From assembly GCF_003265705.1 (NCBI RefSeq), contig NW_020312827.1, forward strand, positions 13,680,924-13,744,923: DNA of 64,000 nucleotides, given 5' to 3'. The notes under the pieces were generated by a model. That model worked only from the letters and a program-made list of their open reading frames with translations. It was not told where the DNA came from and did no database searches. Positions 21,260-31,119 of the stretch are shown piece by piece. Positions within the stretch are counted from its first letter, which is position 1, and the number at the start of each line of letters is the position of its first letter. Source of the stretch: Callorhinus ursinus. Lineage: Eukaryota; Chordata; Mammalia; Carnivora; Otariidae. The translations under genes were made by a program, and so were the position numbers.

Positions 21260-21650
21260 AGAACCTAATCATTAACGCCTAGAGGTGGAGTCGCTGGACC
21301 AAAGAGACATTTCAGATAGACATTACATTATCCAACCTTCTCCCCCCACCCTCTTCCCAAGTTGTGTCGATTTATATTCCTTCCAGCGCTTTGTTCTCCT
21401 GCCATCCCTGGGTCTTCTCAGTCTTTTAAATATCTGCTGATCAAATTGGTAGAGAGTTTTGTCTTGATTTTCTTTTCTCTTATGATTGCTGAGATTTCCG
21501 TGTTTATTAGCTAGCTGGATTTTTTTTTTTCCTCAGGGCCCAGTTTTTGGTTAAGGCCTTTTGCTCATTTTTGATGGTCCTTTACACAAATGTTGGAATC
21601 TTCCAGATCCCCTGCAGGGATTTGAAATGCTGCATTTATAGTGCACTTGT
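21260..21650 (-). mobile_element. L1M fragment
   Basis: The segment 'cctagaggtggagtcgctggaccaaag', 'catccaaccttc...ttatattccttccagcgc' and 'ctgctgatcaaattggtagagag' follows the reverse of the ORF2 3' region of an old L1M, upstream of the part seen at 20215-20462. The two are probably one element interrupted by younger sequence. Confidence 0.65.
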
Positions 21651-21654
21651 TTTG

Positions 21655-23370
21655 AGCCAGTACTCCATTCTATTTTTAGACTTTCACTGAGTTCTTGGTC
21701 TGTCTTTTGCTAGGATCATACTCTTTTAATTATTGTACAGTTTATTTTAAAAGATAAAAACTTGTAGGATTTTTGTTGTCAGCTCAATGCGAACTGAAGG
21801 TTGCCAAGTCTAGGACATTTATAGGCCCTCCAGTCCCAAATAAGAATAGATAGAATTCTTTTGTTAGCAGTTAATAACAGTATATGCCAGTAGCTACTTT
21901 TCTTTAGTGAAGGCGCCATTTGTCTTTCCAGCTCTGTCTGTAATACTTCCATTTGCCCTTTTCCTTAAAGGGAGTGGGGGAGGTAACCTTGAACTTAGTC
22001 ATCGTTTGAATTATCAGTGTAGCAGCTAGTACTGAATTTGCAATTGAGAGAAAATCTGACTCGGAGTGGCTTGGGTATGAATGAATATCTGTTAGCTTTA
22101 TCTAACTAGAAAGTCCAAGCATGGGTCTGACTTCAGGCAGATCCTTAATCCATGGCTCAGTCATCAGTGTCTCGCTGTCCTTCCTTCGGCATTCCAAAGG
22201 ATGTGTTGGCTGCATACTCAGGCAAGCTTTTGCTTCATGGCAATATGGCTGCCCAGTCCAGCTGAGTCTTTGAAGGTAAAGTCCAATGGGAAAAGACTGG
22301 ATCTCCTACCCCCAAATTTGGGCCTGACTGCCATTGGCCTAACACCAATAACTGTAACAGGACAGTGTATGCATTTTGACTTATGCCTGGTACCCAAGTG
22401 AATTTGGGGAGCTGTTACTGGAAGAAGAGAGAATGGGTCCTGGGTGACCAGGAATATCAGCAAATGCCCTCTACACTCACATTAGTAGAATGGGCCTTAA
22501 TGGTGCTTTATTTTCACAATGAGAAAAGTTCATAATGTCAGGCTCGGGAAGAGAATCATTTTTAGAGAATGGGGCTTGCCCTGGGTCTGGTGACTTAAAG
22601 GACGAGGGAATCCCCCTTTCAGGTGATTCTGTGACCGTGGACCATCTGGGGATCCTGGGGGTGCCGAGGCCATCAGTGATTCTTGACAGAGCTTAGTGGG
22701 GTTCTCATCTCCTTTTAATGAGTGAGGCAAGGCTCGAGACTGCCATTTCATTATTAAACCAGAAAATGGCTCCTCAGAATCACAGGACTCGCTCTTCAGA
22801 GACCAAACGTCAGCTGGCTGCAAAGGGGTTAAACTGCACACTCAGGTAGTGGAAAGTCAGAGTTAGTCCCTTGGCCAAAGTACATCTCTTCCCCAGCCTG
22901 TTTGGGTTTTGCTGTTACTTAAATGGTTAGCTATGCCCAGATAATGAAAGTTTTACTTACATTTCTTTTTCTTTGCTTAAAACCGAAATTCTTCTTGAAA
23001 CCCACCCCCCCCCTTTAAATAAACTTTAAAGTCTAATACCAGAAGCAGCCTGCATATTGGAAACACCAGTGGCTGGTTTCCGGGTCTCTCTGTGCTCCTG
23101 ATCATGTGTGGCTGTGGGTGAGTCATAGAACCTCTCCTCATCTCTGTTTTCCAGTTTGTGAAATAAAGTGGTAGCACTAGATGCCCTCTGAAAGTATAGA
23201 AATAGGGTCCCAGAATGATAGTCCGAAGTAGTTGTAGAGAACGCCACGTCCCGCCCTCACACTTAACCAGAGGAGAAGGCCTAGGGATGTTCAGGCGCCT
23301 GTGAGGGATGATGCTGGAGAAAGAGCCTCAGATCTTGTGTTTTAGTTTGGGCTGCTGTATAAAAGGCAAG
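21655..23370. other. Mostly unassigned sequence
   Basis: A MIR-like core may lie at 23090-23210 ('gtgtggctgtgggtgagtcatagaacctctcc...'). Nothing else is recognised. A minus frame of 103 codons (22530-22841) has no resemblance to known proteins. Confidence 0.4.
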
Positions 23371-23541
23371 GACAACCATTTTTAAAAATAAAAAAGAAGT
23401 GTAATTGATATGCTAAGAGAGGAGAGAAAATGGAGTCACATGAAATGCTCAGTCAAAGCCTCAAAATGCAGAAAAAGAATGGAAGACAAAATTAGGAGCG
23501 AGGAACAAGGCTAACAAATAGAAAACAGTAACGTGCAGTAG

Positions 23542-23934
23542 GTGTTAACCCAGCTGTGTAAGTCATCACTGAATGGCAGTGGCCCAATGAACCAGAAGTT
23601 GTCAGAGTGGATCAAGAAACAAGACCCAACCACATGTTGTCTACAAGAAACCCACTTTAAATATAAAGACTCATACAGAGTAAAAGTGGATGGATGGAGG
23701 AAAAAACAGCATGCTAAAACTAACCAAAAGAAGGCATTAGTAGCTATATTAACTTCAGACACAGCAGACTTCAGAGCAGGGAAAGTTATCGGGGATAAAG
23801 AGGGAAGTCACATAATGATCAAGGAGCCAGTTCTTCAAGAAGATATAACAATTCTTAACACGTATGTGCCTAACAATAGAATGTCAAACTACACGAGGCA
23901 AAAACTCAATAGAATTGCAAAGAGCAATAGATGA
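23542..23934 (+). pseudogene. L1 ORF2p endonuclease remnant
   Basis: This open stretch of 130 codons encodes part of the L1 apurinic-type endonuclease. The QETH motif with its conserved Glu is visible (residues TCCLQETH), followed by DGWRKK, ILTSDTADF and ITILNTYVPN. Beyond the stop, at about 23946-23970, the active-site block that is normally GDFNTP reads GEFITP, so the catalytic Asp and Asn are lost. The later KIDHI block survives near 24128. The fragment is dead and retains no function. Confidence 0.9.
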
Positions 23935-24645
23935 ATTCACTTTTGTAGTTGGAGAGTTCATCACGCCTGTGTCAGGAATGGACACATCCAGGAGGCAGAA
24001 AATCAGTTAGATATCATTGAACTCAACAGCACCATCAACGAACTGGATGTAATAGACATCTATAGACTACTTCATCCAACAACAGCAGATTACACATTCT
24101 TCTCAAGGTTCTATGGAACATTCCCCAAGATAGACCACATTCCAAGCCGTAAAACACCTTGACAAATTTAAAAGAACCAAAATTCTACAGTGTCTGCTGC
24201 CAGAAAACAGTGGAATTAAATTAGAAATCAATTAACAGAAAGATACTTGAAAAATGCCAACATATATGGAGATTAAACAACACACTTATAAATAACACAT
24301 GGATCAAAGAAGAACCTTGGGAGAAATTTAAAAGTATTTTGAACTAAGTGAAAATGAAAATACGCCTTATCAAAATGTGCAGGATGCAGCAAAAGCAATG
24401 CTTAGAGGGAAATTTATAGCACTGCAGGCATATGTTAGAAAAGGAAAAAGATGTAAAATCCATAATCTAAGTTCCCACCTTAGGAAGCCAGAATAAAGAA
24501 GGGCAAATTAAATCCAAAGGAAGCAGAAGAAAAATAGTAATAATTAGAGCAAAAATCAATGAAATTGAAAACAGAAAATCAGTAGAGAAAATCAATGAAA
24601 CCAAAAGCTGGTTCTTTGAAAAGGTCAATAAAAGCATTAAGTCTC

Positions 24646-24849
24646 GGGGCACCTGGGTGGCTTAGTCGGTTAAGTGGCTGCCTTCGGCTCAGGTCACAAT
24701 CCCCGGGTCCTGGGATCGAGCCCTGCATCAAGCTCCCTGCTCAGCAGAGAGGCTGCTTCTCCCTCCTTCTTCCTGCCACTCTGCCTACTTATGCTCTCTC
24801 TCTGTCTCTCTGTCAAATAAGTAAATAAAATCTTAAAAAAAAAAAAATA
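24646..24849 (+). mobile_element. Can-SINE, long type, inside L1
   Basis: It begins ggggcacctgggtggcttag, has 'ggctcaggtcacaatccccggg', 'agctccctgctcagcagagagg', a CT-rich body and the tail 'aagtaaataaaatctt' plus 13 A. It splits L1 ORF2 after 'ggtcaataaaagcattaagtct'. The sequence 'agcaataagcct' following it is a diverged copy of the target, so the insertion is of moderate age. Confidence 0.95.
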
Positions 24850-24943
24850 GCAGCAATAAGCCTCTAGCCAGGCTAATTAAGCTAAAAAGAGGGCACAAAT
24901 TACTAATATTAAAAATGGAAAAGAGGACATCACTGCACATCCC

Positions 24944-25210
24944 ATGGACATTAAAAGGATAATAAAGGAATACTATGAACAATCCTATGCCCACACATTT
25001 GATAACTTAGATGACATGGTTCAATTCCTTGAAAGACGCAGTTTGTCAAAACTCACACAAGAAGAAATAGACAATCTGAATAGGCCTATATCTCATAAAG
25101 AAATCAGGTCAATAATTAATAACCTTCCAAAACAGCAGGTACCAGGCCCAGATGGGCTTACTGGTGAATTCCACCAAACATTTAAGGAAGAAGTTATACC
25201 AGTTCTTTAG
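24944..25210 (+). pseudogene. L1 ORF2p linker / reverse transcriptase N-terminal remnant
   Basis: Eighty-eight open codons read MDIKRIIKEYYEQ..., then PISHKEIRSIINNLPKQQVPGPDGLTGEFHQTFKEEVIPVL. The block 'PGPDG..GEF.QTF' is the hallmark entry to the L1 reverse transcriptase. The frame ends at a stop immediately after, and the catalytic FADD-type motif lies in the part that is missing. Confidence 0.93.
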
Positions 25211-25439
25211 TCTCTCTCAGAAGCAGGGGGAATACTTCCTAATGTATTGGGTCCAGCATTATTGTAATACCAAAACCAGACAAAGACATTACAAGAAACT
25301 ACAGAGCTGTATCACGCATGAACATAGTTGCAGAAGTCTTGGACACAATATTAGCAAATTGAATCTAACAATGTGAAAAAAAAAACTAACACACTACGAC
25401 CAAGTGGAATATCTCCCAGGTATGCAAGGCTGGTTCAGT

Positions 25440-25631
25440 ATTTTTTTTTTTTTTAAGATTTTTATTTATTTTAGAGAGTGTGAATGAGGGGAAGAGCAGA
25501 GGGAGAGGGACAAGCAGACTCTGCGCTGAGCATGGAGTCCAGTGCAGGGCTCCGTCTCACGACCCTGAGATCATGGCCTGAGCCGAAATCAAGAGTTGGA
25601 TACTTAACCGATTGAGCCACCTAGGCGTCCC
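25440..25631 (-). mobile_element. Can-SINE, long type, inside L1
   Basis: The plus strand begins with about 14 T, then 'aagatttttatttattttagagag', 'gggagagggacaagcagactc', 'cgaccctgagatcatggcctgagc' and 'gagccacctaggcgtccc'. The flanks tggttcagta and tgggtcaaca are diverged copies of the L1 target sequence. Confidence 0.95.
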
Positions 25632-25669
25632 TGGGTCAACATTTAAAAATCAATGTAATCGACAGACAT

Positions 25670-27395
25670 ATAAATATAAATATAATTTAAACTACTACAA
25701 GAGGGGAAAAAAGGATTTTTGTAGCCATCAAGGAAATCCCGTACACATGACAGGCCCACAGTGCACATAGGCCTCCAGGGAATGCCCCAAGCTCCCATGA
25801 CTCTCTCTGGTTTCAGGTACCCACTCCTCAGTCCCCTCTGCCTGTGGTTCCACCTGCCTCTCTGCAAACCAGGTGCTTCCCCCCCGCCCCTCCCTGCAGC
25901 CCCTTCATCGAGCCCATGAAGCCTGTCTGGCCCCAGTTGCCTCCTGGTCTCCTGATGGCTTCTGCTTCTATACCTCTTCCTTGAGTGTATTTGTACAAGT
26001 CCAGCCCTGAGGACAGGAAGGGCTCAGCTCCTGCTTTCAAGCTAGGCCACGGAGGTTAAAGGTAGCCTGGAGCTGGTGTCCACTGTGGTCCGCCCTGGGT
26101 CAAGGCTCTGCCCTGGCTCTGTCAGCTGTGGCCACTGCTGTGGGCTCGTGAGCTACAAAACATGGTGCCTCAGCGTTCTGTGGAGGGGCATTTTCCTGAA
26201 GCAAGCATGCTCCCGCAGCACCAGAACCAGTGAGTTCACCAGGTATCGAGCTCACCGGGTGTCCTCAATCACCAAATAGTGTTTTCCCACCTCAGCCTGA
26301 AAATACTAGGATTCCTTTTAGAGAAGATGGGGCCTGTGGTGGCCCTTGCACCTGAGTTCATCTGCAGAGAATGGGGTAGGACATCCTGGGATAATTCCAG
26401 GAGATTCAAAGTCATTTTTAGGAGAGCTCATTTCTACCCAGCGGGGGTAAATACGGTTTTTAAATTTTGATGTTAGTTACTCTCCTGCTCTTCTTCCAGA
26501 ATTGCCACGGTCTTAAATACAGACAAAACTTGAAGCTCTTTAGGCCTTTTCTCCTTCTCATGTCAGGTGCAGAGCATCCCAGAGTTACTTATCTCTGGCA
26601 GATCCTGGGGTTTTGATTAATGAGATTCCTTGAGGATTTAGTGTCAGTGATTCTGGGAGGCTTGAAAAATGGCACTTTTTCTCTGCTTTAGCTGGAAGTG
26701 GAATTAGGAACGATGGTCAGATGATGAGGGCCATGATTCTGCACAAGCCATAGACTGTAATATGATGCAAAACATGTGTCTCTCAAGTATAAGCAGCAGT
26801 GCAGCCTGCCAGTGAACTTCAAGGAGATACTGAGGCTTGGGAAATGGAGAGCCCCAGGGGGAGGGTAGCAAGAGCAGAGACCTTTGGCTGTTTCAGACTT
26901 CAGCAAGAGCACATCCAAATTTCAGTCTGGATCAGCGCTTCTCTAGGAAAGTTTGTGGATGTACAGCATTAATCTGGTGGGTGGGCTGATTTACACACAA
27001 AATGTAATTGATTCCATATTCCTCTCAGACCTAAAAACAGTACTCAGGTTTGTTTTTAATAACAGAATTACTCAAGTTTAGAAAATGGTGTAGATTTACA
27101 GAGAGCATCTGATGAGTTACTCCGACTGTTCTACCAGTAACAAGATAGAGGAGAAACAACCTAAGAAAAACATTTTGAAGATCCCAAGTAATGGTTCTTA
27201 AGTTTAATACTAATTTAATTAGCATTCCATAGGGGCTGTTTTCTGGAAATTTTGATGTAGTGGATTCACTAAGCAGCCCAGACCCAAGGCCTTTCAGTGG
27301 GAAATGGCTTATTTTCATTGTTTTGATCATGTTTAAAGTTAATCGGAAATCAATTTCTTTTTCAAGAACTAAAACGTCACTGTTCTTTATTCCTC
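25670..27395. other. Mostly unassigned sequence
   Basis: No repeat or exon is recognised by eye. The interval 25740-26060 is GC-richer than its surroundings, with a minus frame of 70 codons. Nothing supports a gene. Confidence 0.4.
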
Positions 27396-27397
27396 TT

Positions 27398-27465
27398 CAG
27401 AGGTCTGCAAACTTTGTTGTAAAGGACCAAATACTGAATATTTAGCACAGAATCAACATATATAT
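27398..27465 (+). mobile_element. hAT-type MITE scrap
   Basis: 'ggtctgcaaactttgttgtaaaggaccaaatactgaatattt' matches the start of a common mammalian MITE of the 'gtcggcaaacttttctgtaaagggcc' type. Only the first ~65 bp are clear. Confidence 0.55.
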
Positions 27466-27717
27466 AAATGAAGGGGTGTATTGTATCTCAAAAAATATTA
27501 GTTCTGGACGCTGGAATTTGGATTTCATGTAATTTTTAATTTTCAATAAAATATTATTCTTTTGATTTTTTTTTTTTAATTTCAATGACTTAAAATGTAA
27601 ACACCATTCTTAGCTCCAGGGTAGTACAATTTGGTCAACCTCTGATTTCTGCTCTACTTTCGTAGCTGGTGTCTTTTCTTTTGGGGAGTATATTTATACT
27701 TTGCATATGATAGGGGC

Positions 27718-27720
<3 letters not shown>

Positions 27721-27762
<42 letters not shown>
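27721..27762. repeat. (GT)21 microsatellite
   Basis: Twenty-one uninterrupted GT units. It is the purest dinucleotide tract in the right-hand part of the window and likely polymorphic in length. Confidence 0.97.
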
Positions 27763-27763
<1 letters not shown>

Positions 27764-27764
27764 T

Positions 27765-30440
27765 GCTCTACTCCTCCAGCCTCCCCTCTAGGGGATGAAG
27801 TAGGGTCTCTAGACGTGAGAACTTTGATTGCTCAAGACTTTGCCTCCAGCAGCCTAGCCCTGATGGCAGGGATGCCAGCTTTGTGGACTCTGATAAAACT
27901 CTGGACTTGTTCTCCGCTCAGAGAATTCTGAGCGACTCTTGGAATAGAAGGAATTGAGAATGCAGACAAAGGTAGTAACTCTGAGAGTCACGGGCAGTTG
28001 AGTTTTTCGTCCAGAGAGCTCTGTAAGAAGGGTAAAAATGGTGGTGGTATCCTCCTAATTTGTTTGCAAGTATATCTATTTTAAAAGACTTAGACCTGTC
28101 TGTGGTGTTTCTCTTCATCCTTATTCTTAGAGAAGTAGGCAAAAGACATGCTTCTACAAAATGTAAGCATATGGTTTTGCTTTAGTACAATATTTAGGGA
28201 AATTAGGAAAGTTGCAGAAACATCCAGTTTCCCTGAAATGATCTGCAGAACATGGGACAGTGAAATAAAGGCAGATATGCATTGTATTCAGCTGACTCTG
28301 GTTTAATAGGAATCATTCTTATTAGGATGCTCTCCCAAAGTCCTTAATAAATATAAAGCTTTTAAATATTTGTCCCATTTTGTAATTAATCTAGATTTAG
28401 CAGTGGCTCTTCCTGGTTTGGGAGGAAGCATGCTTGACTGTTGCCAGGCAACAGCTAATCGAGGTATTAGCTGCCAGCAAGCTGTTGGCAGTAACAGTAA
28501 ATTCTTTTGTCTTGTTAACAAAAAAAAATGAGTGTTAAAGATACAGTAGTGTATAAAGTCTGTTCTGTTGTTCATATATATATAACTTAGGCGATAAATT
28601 CCTGTGCTACTATAACCTCAGTGTGCTACTAAAATTTATAGTGGATTGAGAGGACCCATTCATTCTTGTGCTTGAGTCACGTGTGTCTTCTCATGACGCT
28701 AAAACTCATAGAAGGGGACAGTGACATAACAGAGGTATTGTTTTCTTAAGATCTCCTAAAAAGAACCTGAGGTTTGTGTTAAATTATGGGTTGTGAAATA
28801 CATGCAGACTTCTAGCATAAACATCCCAAGCGAGGACTCTGGTTCATGAGCAGGTGTCACCAATTCTCCGTTGCTGACCTCGGTCTCCCTTATCCCCCTG
28901 GTGAGCACCCGGCACAGGTGGCCAATCCTGTGGCAGCCAGGACCCTGGTCCCCCCTCCACCCCAGCTCGGCCAGACTCGGTGCACGTCTTCTAGGACAAA
29001 ACCTCATCAAAATAATTCTCACTTCATAAGCAAACATGCTGTGAATCATCCTTTGGACACACAGAATTAAGAAAGAAGAAAAAAACACTATTTCGTTGAT
29101 GCTTCCGTAAAAAAACGAAACTGCATTATATCCCTGGAATAGACCCCTGACCACTGTCAGCATTTCTCTCTTCTGGTTACGTGTTTCTAGAGGACGTTGT
29201 GGATGGTCTGTCAGGGGTCCCACATTCCATCAGGCCCTTTGGCGTACCTTTTCTCACGTTCCGCTCATACCCAGAGTGGCAGGTGGGGGAGACACAGCAG
29301 GTCCGATGGGCCACGAGGAGAGGAGCTGGAATGAAAGTTCACGTTTCCTCTGGTTTCCAAGCCTGCACTCCACTGTCCGCTCAGCTTGGGTCTGGTATCC
29401 AGAAAGGTCTAGTTGCCCAGTAAACCAGGATAAGGCACCAAAGGAATGGCCAAGATGTTCAGAGTACTTCCTTCTTATTTTCTTGATTTCTAAACAACCA
29501 GCTAAGATGTTTGTAGCAAGATTTTTAAAAAGTATCCACGTGTATGAGTTTTCTTCTCTATGCTACCGTATTCTTTGCGTGTCCCCCCGCCCCAGCAGAG
29601 GCAGGAAGTGTCTGTGCACCCCAGTTGTGCTTACAGCGTTTCCCTTAAGTCTGGCCATTTTGGATTTTCCCTGCCAACCTCACTGTTCCTCCCAGGCTCC
29701 AGCTTAGCGGAAAGAAGAATCGCCAGAGCTGCAAACCCATTTCTGTCCGTTTTCAATGTGTTTTTTGTTTGTTTGTTTTGTTTTGTTTTACTACGAGCTG
29801 AACTACTTTGGCATCGTGGAAACACATTGGAGTATGTTAACAGCTGTCTCTCTTTTAAAGTTGAACTGGCTCAGAACTAAAAGGGGAACTGCTTTCAGGT
29901 TCTGCTCAAGTTTGCATGTGACAGCATCAAAGCTATGTTTAGTGCAGTGATCACCGGCAAGCCCCCGAAAACCGCTTTTGACTATAAACAGCAGGAAGGA
30001 TGGTTTCTGGGCTGCTTAGGCTCTTGAGTCCATTTGTGTAGGAGACAAAGGGGTGTGTAAATCTCTTCTTCACAGTTATGCAGGCATCTTCTGCCTGTTC
30101 AGAGCCCCCTCACCTCTGCAGAGAAGAGTAATGTTAATTTAGCGCTTGGCTGCCCTGGGCTCCAAGTTCAACTAGATGCACCGATAATGGTGAATTGTAG
30201 GAGTGTCGTAGGTGTCCGTTGCTGAAAGGCAATGTATAGATGCTCTGAAACAGTCAGTAAACTTTTATTTCCTGTAGATCACAAAACTCAAGAGACAACA
30301 GGAAATGAGAGGTGGGGTATATAAGCCTCATACTCCAGTGGAAAGAGCATGAGTCACTTACTAGTGGCAGGACCCTTGTGACTTCACCTTTCAGAATGAA
30401 GTTTTCTTAGCTGCAGGATGAGGATCATGATCCCAGCTCC
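27765..30440. other. Unassigned, apparently repeat-poor sequence
   Basis: No named repeat is seen in about 2.7 kb. An RFX-type motif lies at 28440-28452, and a run of (TTTGT)-like units at about 29760-29790. A 155-codon minus frame (28756-29223) and a 143-codon plus frame (29276-29707) have no family resemblance. Confidence 0.4.
28440..28452. promoter_or_regulatory. Perfect RFX X-box candidate
   Basis: GTTGCCAGGCAAC is two perfect X-box half-sites (GTTGCC and GGCAAC) as an inverted repeat with one base between. This agrees with the known RFX consensus GTNRCC(0-3N)RGYAAC. It lies in AT-rich DNA with no recognised repeat. X-boxes control ciliary genes and others, but no gene is visible here, so a distal element or a chance site are both possible. 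Confidence 0.5.
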
Positions 30441-30449
30441 GTGTACTTT

Positions 30450-30990
30450 CTAAGACTAGCTTTTTCGGCAGACATTTATGGATACCTACTCCATGCTAGC
30501 CACGAGGAGCCTCAGACTAACAGAACAATGGGTATTCTCCAGAGACTTCACAGTCGAGCCATATAAACAAATAGATGACCGCATGATACAGTGTGATGCA
30601 CATCAAGGGAATAGCACGAGAGTGGCTGGATCTGTACTGGGCATAGGAGGAGGTGGAAGGAAGACAAAGAGCAGAATGTTCAAAATGCTGAAGAGTTTGC
30701 AGAGAGGATCCTGGAGGGAGGGATGTTTCAAGCAGGGACAGCTGAGTTGAGCAGAGACAGAAGTGAGAAGCTTTCTGGTTTGTCTGGGGGGCCCGTGAAC
30801 AAACTTGGTATTGCTAGAGCAACAACAGGAAAAAAAAATAAATAAAAAGACAAGGCTTGGCAGGGGATGAAGCTGGAGCAAGTTGAGCCAGTCGTTCAGA
30901 GCTAAGGAACTTGGAAGTGACACCAGGCCACAGGGAGCCAGGGACTGGTTTTGAAAACACGAGTGACTGGATTATACAAAAGTTAACGTG
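30450..30990. mobile_element. L2-like relic
   Basis: The words 'cagacatttatggatacctactccatgctagc' and, further on, 'aagtgacaccaggcc...gggagccagggactggttttgaaa' follow an old mammalian LINE-like repeat, probably L2. They are very diverged, and limits and orientation are uncertain. Confidence 0.4.
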
Positions 30991-31087
30991 GCGCCGCCAC
31001 CAGTGAAAGCTGGTGCATCTGCAGATACGACGTGGTCGCAGGTCACATTGTATGTATGCCCTGAACAGACACTGTCACCCAGGAGGC

Positions 31088-31113
31088 GGGGGGGGGGGGG
31101 GGGGGGGGGGGGG
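31088..31113. repeat. Poly-G run (26 G)
   Basis: Twenty-six consecutive G on the plus strand between aggaggc and cgaaggg. No recognised repeat flanks it. Homopolymer G of this length is rare in mammalian DNA, a strong quadruplex former and hard to sequence. Confidence 0.9.
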
Positions 31114-31119
31114 CGAAGG

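Larger units (their letters stand above)
23375..25665 (+). mobile_element. L1MA/L1M internal fragment (ORF2), interrupted by two SINEs
   Basis: Roughly 1.9 kb of L1 ORF2 DNA on the plus strand, from the region just before the endonuclease to the start of the reverse transcriptase. It resumes at 24850 after one SINE, and for about 30 bp at 25632 after a second. The sequence follows eutherian-wide L1M (probably L1MA-type) ORF2. Stops and frameshifts are frequent. The 3' half of ORF2 and the 3' UTR are absent, so the element lost its 3' end after insertion. Confidence 0.92.

Noticed and set aside
27701..27931. 76-codon frame with a Cys-Val repeat
   Set aside because: It is a translation of the (GT)21 tract.
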